A stretch of 64,000 nt of DNA from Pisaster brevispinus (lineage: Eukaryota; Echinodermata; Asteroidea; Forcipulatida; Asteriidae). The translations under genes were made by a program, and so were the position numbers. The stretch lies in the NCBI GenBank assembly GCA_023634235.1, contig JAMKCF010000018.1:2199474-2263473 (forward strand), given 5' to 3'. Below, one piece after another: positions 47,839 through 58,400 of this stretch (the stretch's first letter is position 1; each line of letters opens with the position of its first letter). The notes under the pieces are model-generated. The model ran no database searches and had not been told where the DNA came from. It saw only the letters and a list, made by a program, of their open reading frames with translations.

Positions 47839-48814
47839 ATGGTGGCCCTGAAGGGACATCGCATATCGCAAACGTGTGCGCATACGTATGCGATGTCGCG
47901 AAATTTATCGCGAATGTGTGCGCACACGTATGCAATGTCGTGAAACAATTCGCGAATATGTGCGCACACGTGTGCAATGTCGTGAAACAATTCGCGAATA
48001 TGTGCGCACACGTGTGCAATGTCGTGAAACAATTCGCGAATATGTGCGCACACGTGTGCAATGTCGTGAAACAATTCGCGAATATGTGCGCACACGTTTG
48101 CGAATTCATTTGCAATGTCGTGAATTTTATTGCATACCTTGTCGCATACCTTTGGGGTGGTGTCATTTTGCGGGCAATTTGTTAGTAACCTAGGGAGTAC
48201 GCAAGTGGCCCGGTCCCATTTTGTATACCAAAAATACTTCAAGGCAGGAGCTTGGGTACCAGGCAGGTACATTTTAGTGTGGCCATGTCTCGCCGGCCAG
48301 CCACATGGTGATGGTACAGCATCATATCACAAAACAAAAGGTCCATTCAAACAATCGTCGGACTATTCTCACTAAAATGAGCACCGGTACAATGGTTAGT
48401 ATAATAGTTATTCACTTATTAGGAAAGCGTGAGGAACAGCGTGCGCTCGAAGGTAAATTAGTCAGACCCTGTTTATATCTATTTGTACGTCTCGATTCCG
48501 ACTAGCTGCTACAACTCCCCAGTTCATTAGGAATTTTATTGAATGGTATGCGACAAGGTATGCAATAAAATTCACGACATCGCAAATGAATTCGCAAACG
48601 TGTGCGCACATATTCGCGAATTGTTTCACGACATTGCATACGTGTGCGCACATATTCGCGAATTGTTTCACGACATTGCATACGTGTGCGCACATATTTG
48701 CGAATTGTTTCACGACATTGCATACGTGTGCGCACATATTCGCGATTTATTTTGCGACATCGCATTCGTATGTGCACACGTTTGCGATATGCGATGTCCC
48801 TTCAGGGCCACCAT
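47839..48814. mobile_element. Foldback element with 42-bp periodic arms
   Basis: 976 bp. Outer ends ATGGTGGCCCTGAAGGGACA and TGTCCCTTCAGGGCCACCAT are perfect inverted repeats. The left arm (47839-48152) and right arm (48543-48814) are built from a 42-bp unit containing GCGCACACGTGTGC and AATTCGCGAAT. Flanks GTTTATGT (47831-47838) and ATTTATGT (48815-48822) look like an 8-bp target duplication with one change. The loop of about 390 bp has no recognisable gene. Confidence 0.93.
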
Positions 48815-49094
48815 ATTTATGTCCAAACAAGTCGGTAACGAAAGGGTTAACCCAATGGTATTACAAAAATTAATTAATACTAAATATGAGCATGAAACTG
48901 TTGGACAACACCGTCACTTGCATTTTGTGAAATGGACATGCCAAAAATTAACTTGGTTTTAGTTGAAAAGTTTCCTCAAACCAAATGTACCACAACCAAT
49001 ATACATGTATAGATACCTACCATACTGAAGTATAAATGAGGGTTAAACAAGGATCTACATCAATTTACTGCATTTAAGTTAGAGGAGGAAAATG

Positions 49095-49203
49095 CCGTCA
49101 CTCGCATTTCCGACACTCGCATTTCCATCACTCGCATTTCCATCACTCGCATTTCCATCACTCGCATTTCCGTCACTCGCATTTCCGTCACTCGCATTTC
49201 ACT
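49095..49203. repeat. 15-bp tandem repeat
   Basis: CACTCGCATTTCCATCACTC-type units, about seven. Single copies of CACTCGCATTTC-like sequence also near 47183 and 51055. Confidence 0.9.
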
Positions 49204-50018
49204 CCGTTCATTGTTAAGTTGTGTACAAAATGAAGCTTTTCCTCCCCAATTCTTGGTACTTCAAACAGCATTTTTATAAACATTTTGAGGGAGCTGAGTG
49301 CTCAAAACACTTTACAATGAACAAAATGTATTTTCTGAAGTATTTACAAATGTACTATTAGTTTAATTAATCCACAGCTGCTTAGCTCTCTAGTTTCTGC
49401 AGTCCCATACTAGATTCCTTAAGTTGTTAAAGAATTTGTAAATTGTATTCATCCATAGTACAATCTGAATTAGCTCACACCACAGGAACCTTAAGCCTAC
49501 ACGTAGGTTACGCATTCTTGATTTTTGTGAGGATTGGCGGGGACTGTGTATACGATTGACCAAGGAAAATTTCATCGTGATGAGTTGGGCACAATGGACC
49601 CCAACCTCTACCTCCCCAGGCTCAGGGAAGGTACTCCTACGGTTGGGCAAAAGGATTGGCCCAAGATCTTTTTGAACAGTCATGGCGCTTCCCCACCTCG
49701 GAGGACAACCCAAAATTCTCTCAGAATTCATGCAGATCCCTCTATAGTCAGCTAGTATCTGCCCACGCATTGCCAAGAATTACCAAGACTTGTTCAATCA
49801 TGGACAGTCCTCGCAAAAAACGTGAATGTGTGACCTGTAGCAACAGGATCATGAATTATTTTACCAAAATTTACTTGCGACAGTTAACCTACAAGTTTTA
49901 GACGTGTTGGTTCAATCTGTTCATATAGAAATGATACTAGATTAAATCTAGAATAAATCTAGAACTGAGTTGTAAATTCGAAGATTTTTTGCAATGATTG
50001 GCTTCTCCAGTTTTTGTG

Positions 50019-50543
50019 TCATTTGTTTTCTGCAATAGAATGTCTTGTCATATTCTTAACGTGGCCATTTCCAGTTCTTTCCAGCAGAGTGCAAACACAA
50101 AAATCATCTTCGCCACCAATCTCCTTTACTTTACCAGGGAAATTCTCCCTATCGTATTCAACAACAAACCAGTCACCAACTTTAATTTTTTTTACTGCTG
50201 TCTTTCTTTGCAACCTCTGTAACTAAATGTACCATATTACTTGCTCCACCATCAACAGATTCCATATCCACATCCATTTGTTCCTCGCCATGGTTAGTAA
50301 GGGCTGTATCAGTGGTCAGGAGGAAAGAAGCTACTTTGCTTCCTGTCACCTCAATGAGATGCATTCGTGCAATGTCTCTGATTGGTTCAGCTTTGTCAAA
50401 GACATCATCCAAGTGGAGATTGTCATTTCAATTTTTTTAGGCCTACCGCTTTTACAATCCTCAATAGCACAAATATTATCTTTTAAAATTACAACAAATA
50501 CTTTTCTTCTTTTTTTCCTTTGGTAGTAAGTAGGCTTCTTCAT
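50019..50543 (-). pseudogene. Possible transposon-encoded protein remnant, frameshifted
   Basis: Minus-strand pieces read YYQRKKRRKVFVVILKDN, IARMHLIEVTGSKVASFLL and IKVGDWFVVEYDRENFPGKV in order but in different frames. The last resembles a small domain common in unclassified animal transposon proteins. Family not identified. Confidence 0.4.
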
Positions 50544-51549
50544 ACTGCAAATAATATATAAATAATCAATTTAAATTTTCTTTCGGTTCAATACAACCAG
50601 ACTGAATGGCAGAGAATTGTAGAAAGTGCAAGGATCTGTAGACTGCAGAACAGCATGTACTAGTGCAACATGCTGCTTTGTGGCGACTGAGACTGTTCCT
50701 GTGGAGATACAGTGCATCATGGGTACCACAAATTATGCCTGCCCTCTATAGGCCTAAGACAATCATACAAAATGCATTTATATACACACACACACAGCAA
50801 AAATACATACATGTACCCATGTACATTTCTTCCCTCAGTACTATCGTCACTCACATTTCACGCCACTCGTGTTTCAAATTTCACGGGGTCTCTATTATAA
50901 TAGTTATTAATATAAATTATTATTATTAATATTTTGTTTAAATATTTGTTGTTTTTATAATTGGTATTGGTTGGAGAAGCAAATTATCAATTGTCAAAAA
51001 TATCATCACTACCAGTTTAAAAGAAAAAAGAAAAAAAGAGATCTATGAGCTCTGTCACTCGCATTTCATACCCCTCTTCGTCCACAGCTGTGCACCTACA
51101 AGTCTTCAAGAAAAGTCAGGGGCAGATTTTCTATTTATTCATTTTTAAGGTATACAGTCATACTCTCAATTGCATAACAACTGCTTGTTCATAGAAAAAA
51201 ATGCAAGCAAATGAAAATGCGTATAAAATAGTTAGTTTTTTAAGCCAAACATAACTAGGAAGAAACCTGACATATTTCATAGAAAACAAAAAGGATTTGA
51301 CTAAAAAAGTTTATATCCTGGTCCTTACATCTATTGGCAATAACTTAAAAATGAAAAGGAAGTTCAGAAATGAACTTGATTTTTTGGGGGCCATGTCCCT
51401 GTTTGCATATGGAATTGCCCAAATACAGTCGACTCTCGTTATAACAAGGTCACTGGGACTGTCAAATGAAGAAAACAAAAGTGTCATCCTTTCTAACATT
51501 GTCTTCTTTTTTCTTCTCCTCCCCCCACCCCCCCCCCCCCCCAATACAG

Positions 51550-51578
51550 GAAAAGCAGTACCCATGAAATATTCACAG
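51550..51578 (+). CDS. Possible first coding micro-exon of ETV6-like gene
   Basis: A long pyrimidine tract ending AATACAG precedes a 29-nt segment with ATG at 51564 (MKYSQ), followed by a CAG|GTTAGT donor. It would join in frame to the exon at 52489 (LMFHSAERT). There is no protein similarity to support it; the gene could equally start at the ATG at 52492. Confidence 0.3.
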
Positions 51579-52109
51579 GTTAGTGTTCAAGTATTTGCCC
51601 AGCCAGGTTTTCTGCTTGGCAATAATCATCAGGGAACCAGTCACAAATAGTATAAATTTGTTTTTTTTCTTTTGGCTGGTAACCTGTTACTGTTAAGCAA
51701 GATTTTTCTTTGCTGTCCAAATGTGTTGAGCAAACTTGTTGCAAGCACGAGAAAATGGTGCTTAGTAAATTATTCTGCAAAGCAAAAAAAAGCTCCTTTT
51801 TTTTTTTCCTGTCGGTAATTTTTTTCTAATCTATATTTGGAGAGGTATAAAAGCGATTGGGTGAATTTAGCGAGGGCACAAACCTGCCGTCTGTAGAGGA
51901 AAGTTCTTGCAGTCAGAAAGTACAGTTCTTCCAGTTTGACTGACATTCTAAAACGATCAAACTTTTTTGCCCAAATCTACACTTGAGAAGACTCTCATCA
52001 CGAGAAGAGACAAAATCTGTGTAAGTTTTGGGTCAGTTGTAGACCATTTTGACAGAATAGAAATTGGTTTGTTATTGGATATTGAGATTCCGGTAGGCCT
52101 GTACTTTTA

Positions 52110-52345
52110 TTGTGTAGATTTATTCTTGAGAATTTATCTTGCTTATTATTCTACCGCCCCGGAGTAGATTGTGGAGGGTTACCTGGTTACTTAGCTTTGA
52201 AAAGAAGTGTCTTGCTTATTAACTACTACGGGGGAAGTAGGAAATCGGCCGGAACTACTACTTTCACTTAGTGGATTGAGGGGACTTCTCGTTATTAACT
52301 TCACTGCCGCGGAGTGATTTCTTAATAAGTCATTCGGACTGTGAC
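52110..52345 (+). repeat. Dispersed repeat copy before ETV6 exon 52489
   Basis: Contains GTGTAGATTTATTCTTGAGA and CTTCTCGTTATTAACTTCAC, matching the 6818-7060 family. Confidence 0.65.
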
Positions 52346-52488
52346 CATAGTCCAGATGGGAACTACACATATTTAAACATGTCAAGCTTAAATCGAGAGA
52401 GATTTCCTGCCCCGTTTCTAATTTGATACTTTTTTGAAATGTTTTTATCCACAGCAGGGATTTATTTCTGTGTTTTCCCATTTTACAG

Positions 52489-55400
52489 TTGATGTTTCAT
52501 TCGGCGGAGCGAACGGTTGCCATGGACGTGACCGTACCCCAAGCCATCCACATGGACCCCCGCTCCAGCTCAGCTTTCCAGTTTCACCTTCTACCATACG
52601 CTCGCCACTTTGATGCGCCGGTTGCCGTTCGTCAGCCAGACACAAATGTTCGGACCAGTCCTCGCTCCAACTCAATGAGCGAAGCTATGTTCGGTGGCTC
52701 CCACCATGTGTCTGATCAAGGATCACTGGCTGCCGTCAGGGTGACTGCCTGCCCTGAAAGTCTAACCAGTAAGTTTCATAATAGACCTTATGCACATGAC
52801 GTCATTTCAGTAGGGCGCCCTCACCTAGAGCTCAAAAGGAGGTTGTTCATTGGCCAATCCTGTGCGCCGCGCGTAAAAATCTGTGCAATTCGATTGTTTC
52901 GTCACCGTTTTACCTCTAAGATGGCGGGTGGATGACGTCAATGCATAAGGTCTATAGACTGTGGTACCTTTGTTTACAAAGAGTGACTTTGTACATTCCA
53001 GGGCCTTTCTGGCAGGCAAGATGCTACACTGGTACAATGTGTACATTTTGTGTCATAATTTCCGCATGAATTCTATTGTTCAGACAGTGCAATTTCCATG
53101 AAATGTAAGATTGCATATATAGTATTCTTCCTTTGAACTGTGTAAAAATCAGGCCTGCAGGAAATCTGGATCTGTGGATCTTTCGTAAACATATATGTGA
53201 TGTCACAGTTTGTTGGGGTGTTGGGGTGTTTGTTTGGTGTTTTTCCTGTTTTTATTTGTTAGTCATTTAAGCTATGTGCACTTTGTCAGTGATAGCTAGA
53301 CCATTGCAAAGAACTAAATATGTACTGTATTGCAGACCTGATACTTCATCTTTGGGAAACCTTAAAGTCTATGGGAAAGTTTTGAAGGGGCACCGGTGCC
53401 AAGACCAGGGGCAACAGAGGCCATGACCTTCGTGTCACTGTAAATCCAGACTTGCAAGTACTCAATTCTTCAAACATAAGCCCCGGCCAACCATTCTGGT
53501 AGTTTGTGGCACTCGTCTTATGATGTTCCCCCAAAAATTATTGTTTAAAAAGTAAGTGTTTAATTTGTCCCAGTGTGACTACTACATGTAATTGCTTTTT
53601 TAAAAACCAATTCTTTTTTATCATAATTGTATCTCATAACAAATACTACTAGTGTTTTCCATACCAATGTTAATCAGCTCTTCCTACAGTGATTTCAGAG
53701 TGATGCGAAAGGCTAAATAATGGTTAAAAAATCTGCTCTAGAAGTAGTACATGTAGTCAGGGATTTGAATCCCACCCAACTAGTGTGGAACCCTGCCCCC
53801 ACCCCCCCCCCCCACTTAGAAAGCACCGTTTTTGTCAGGGATTCTGTGGAAGCCACATCAAGCTTTTGAATAGATGTACATTTCTTGCATCAGTGATAAA
53901 GAAAATGAGGGTCATGGGTTCGAATCCCACCCGAGTGATTTGCCTTTGAATTTTTGTCACAGAACGCAGGAAAGTACAGAGTACACACAGTGCTTAATAC
54001 ACACCGTTGTAAGGGTAAAGACCAAATTATGATCACATCAAGCTTATTTGAATTGCAGCAATAAAAACAAAAAGCTATTTTCTTGACTTGGACAGTATTT
54101 CAGACGGAAACATTTCTCTGACAGATTACACAGGATATGCCTTTAGGTGTTGAAAATTGGGTGGGCAGGACGTGGTGGGCTCAGATAAGGAAAATGTTGA
54201 GACGCAATCAAGAAACAAAACTAAAAGGACAGAAGCGTCAGCTAGAGGCTGTATTTATTTCCCTTCGAACCCACAGTTTTTATGGTTATGAAAACCCCCC
54301 GTTGAAGAGTGTGGTTTCCTCAATAATGTTGATACAGTGCGCGAAATCTGTGCAGAAATTGTATTTTTAAAAGTTTATTGTATAAATATGAAACCTGGAA
54401 GTTAAGCAGGAAAAAAAACATGAAACTTCTACACGCCCATTTAAGTGGGCATAATTTTTCAGGAAAAAAACCCCCGATTACCCCTGAAGCTCTACTCCAA
54501 AAAGTTACTCTAAAAAGTTGTGAAAAATAATAGCTGTGTGCAGGCGGGCATGGAACATTTTTCGGAATAGCGACCCTAAGTCATTCACCATGATTCACAA
54601 GACCTCGGCCATGGTATTCTGGGATCTCGAAACACTTATGGTTATAAGTTGGGAGGGTAGTGCATTCTGCTCTACCAGCCTGGCTCCTTGAGTCCTAGTG
54701 TATGATACCCATGCCTACATCCTTTCGGACTGTGGGAGGGGTAACCCTGTTTCAGCCCCAGGAGTAGGTGGCAATGTTCCGTCCCAACTTGACAATTGTC
54801 CGAACTATAGTTGGGACTGGTCCCAACTTGAATGTTAAAGTTGGGACGTCCCAACTATAGTTGGGATCGCCCATAGAGTTCAACAGGACACCGTGATATC
54901 GATGATGCGTGGATTACTGTGTGACACTACAGACGCACAAGCTGATGTGATCGGCGTTAATTTCTTTATTTCAAACCCGGGTCTCGGCTCTGTACAAACT
55001 CATGTCAAAACTGATGATGGGGCTAGAGCCAGTAGTGGGCCATTGCCCAGGACATGCAGGACAAAGTTTTGAATGATAGTATATCCATATATCACTCATA
55101 ATAAAAACTAACTCGGTTTTTTTAGAGGGTTCTAACAGTGGCCTCGTGCTCATGACGGTTGACACTTCACTTTGTTTCAGTCTCAAGTAGGCTTACGCAT
55201 TTAGTTTCCCTTCTCTCGGAAAACCAAAATTCAAATTAATCTAAAATATTCTCAAGGGAAAGTGGTCTTAAAATTTCATAATATGACACTTAAACATGTT
55301 TTTAGTTTATTCATGGGGGTGCTTTGTGTGCACTGCGATCCCAACTATAGTTGGGACGCCCCAACTTTAACACCCAAGTTGGGACCAGTCCCAACTAATA

Positions 55401-58400
55401 GTTGGGATGATTGTCAAGTTGGGACGGGACAGCAACGTACTTTGGCGACTTGAATTGGGTCTACTTTCATGTTGGGTCTACTTACATGTTGGGTCTACTT
55501 ACATGTTGGGTCTACTTACATGTTGGGTCTACTTACATGTTGGGTCTACTTTCATGTTGGGTCTACTTTCATGTTGGGTCTACTTACATGTTGGGTCTAC
55601 TTTCATGTTGGGTCTACTTTCATGTTGGGTCTACTTAATGTACATGTAACTGTACATGTAGCCCTGCCCGGAAGTTGCCGTCCGGCCTTGTGATGTTAGG
55701 CGATATCTCATAAAAAAAAAGGTAAAACCTCAGACTCGTTGCGTACAAATACACTGATGTCAAGCCTTCTCTTTCAAAGGAACTGAGAGTGCTTGAATGA
55801 GGTAATGTAGTTAGGAAATGGGATGGGAGTTGTTATTTTTTTATCAGTGGAAGTGAAAATGAAAATACATGTAGGAGAATTGAGACTTGGCGGTATTGGT
55901 TCCGGGATTAAAACAAATTGGTACACGTATCGTCACTGTTTTCACGAAGAGGCAATTCTTTTTAAAAAATCACACATTTTGTCAAATCTGTGTTTTTACA
56001 CATTTTGGATGTTTGATCAGTAGCGTCAAAATTTTCCCCAAGTTTCAAATGCTAAATCGTTATACTTTTCTAATTACGCTTACTAGCACAAGGACCATGT
56101 TATCAAACTCCCACTTTTGCGTTTCGACGAACAGGCACATTTAGATTGGCCATTTTTTAGATTGAAGTACATAGCGCTGGCACGGTGCCAACAATGACTA
56201 CTCTGATGCGTTTTGAGTTTTCACGAAGAGGCAATTTGTGTGACCTAGATAAATTTAGTTTTCACGAACAGACACTCGTCGTTTACGCATTAGTTTGTTG
56301 ACGACGCGCTGCACACAGACCTCGTTCGCGCAATTTTCATGAAGTGGAACTCGTGTTAAACACTTAATTACTCATTAATTAAACTAACTGTGATTAAAAC
56401 AACAACATATTTGCATGGTTAAGGATCTTCACTTTCATGCTTGGAAAAAATGTTAACGTTTAAATTGCAAACAGTGTCCGAAACAAAGATTTCAAAATTA
56501 GTTTAACTTCGAACGCGATTTTCTCCAAACATGAAAGTTTGGCTGCCGAGGCAAAATTGTCTCTTCGTGAAAACAGTGACAATTTGTCAATTCACAGCAT
56601 TCTCTTGAAAACCACAATTTTTTTATACAAATCTCTGTTTGAGAAATGTATGTGTCTGGCTTGTAAATGTGGCGTGTCGTGGGCCCAGCGGTCAAGCGCA
56701 CTGGACTCAAACTCTGGTGTTTCTGATCAGCAGAGTGTGGGTTCGAGTCCCGGTCGTGGCACTTGTGTCCTTAAGCAAGACACTTCTTACAATTTATATA
56801 TCTTCTATTACCCCCGAATGTGGGTCCCTGTAGCTCTCGCCTTGAAGGACATTTTGCCGTAGTGTGTCGGGCGATTTTCATTCAAACAAATAAATAAATT
56901 AACAACTAGAAATTTAGAGTTCGTCTTAAGACAAACTCTAGGTGTTCGGTTTCGGGGAGTACATGCCTGGTGTAAAAAGCCTGATGAAAAAAAGCACAAA
57001 AATACATTTGAAATGACGTAATCATGACGCTACTAAATTTGTCAGCAGTCAGTGTCGTTGTCCAACAGTACACCAAATTTCAACTCGGTTGGTCTTTTGG
57101 TTTGGCAGATACATGGCTTAAAATAGTGTGCATTTAAAGTGTTACACGTAGTACGTGATGACGTCATCAATCTAAAACGTTTCAAAACATTATGTTGTCT
57201 GCATGAAGGCTGTTATGTAAACCAATGTTGAAACAATTATAAAAACTCTGCCAAAGGCTTCTAGTAAAACTGTATTTTGAACTGTTTTTAACCCACCGCC
57301 AGATGGCGCTCTTAAATCAAATTTTTTTAAAAACCAGACCCTTGTCAGACTGCAACATCGTTAAAATCAACTCAAAAAAATTTGCCACTTTTAATTACAA
57401 TGCACTTTTGGTTTTAAGTGGAAGTAGGGGACACGTAATTTCATGCAAACAATTAAAATCGAAGACCTATATTACCTTTGTATAATAGCGCCATCCTGCT
57501 TGTGCAATGTTTCCGTTACGTGGGACTGTACACACAGGCTTCGTGGACTTTGAACCTTATGAGTTTCCATTACGTGGGACTGTACACACGGGCTTTGTGT
57601 TGCACGCACAGGCTTCGTGGACTTTGAACCTTATGATTCATGGCGCTGAACAGTCGGCTACAGCGCTTTTCTATGTACAAAGATTAAATGCGCGTTAATA
57701 CTAACGTTGGCTGTAACACCCATTTAGGACCAGCAGTTAAGGTCATATTGGCATCATTTCTGTGCAAAAGTTTCGGAAGGATCACAGAACTACAATCTGA
57801 TGTAAAAATTGTGATGAAATGATCAGTAGTTTTTGAGATATGAATTTTTAAAATATTCAACTTCCGGTTTGAACCGGAAGTCAAGGTCAAATGAGGTCGC
57901 GTTCAGTGTAGCGTTTTTAGAGTCATACATGTACCAGGCCTATCCGATGATGTATAGATTGTGAAAATCCATTGTGTAGTTTTGGAGTTATGATTTTTTC
58001 AAATATTAAACTTTGATTTAATGTAACTCAACACCTGATGATGTCATCATGACGTAACTGAAGCGGTTTCATCTCCTAATGAATATCTAACTATATGTGA
58101 AGTTTCAAGTTCATATGAGCTTGGAAAGGGTGTTTTTGTTAGCGGACAAGGGGCGCTGAGAAGAAGAAGAAGAAGAAGAAGAAGTATTAAGAAAAAGAAG
58201 AAAAAAAAAACGAACAAAATTAAGAGGTGTTCCGGGCTGAATGCCCGAACACCTAATTATCATAAGTAGTCTGGTTTAACTGATTAATGATAGTTGCTCG
58301 TCTTTTTCATTGTGCAGCTAAGCATCCAACAAGTTGGTCAAAAGATGACGTCAAAGAGTGGCTGGATTGGTCTAAGAAGGAGTTTGAGCTGGATGATGTC

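Noticed and set aside
47696..48272. Several long overlapping ORFs on both strands with repeated peptides
   Set aside because: Produced by a stop-free 42-bp repeat (multiple of three) in the foldback arms; the same happens at 48462-48962.
55407..55693. Three ORFs reading repeated GSTYMLGLLTCWVY-like peptides
   Set aside because: A 17-bp array open in all frames; no start context or homology.
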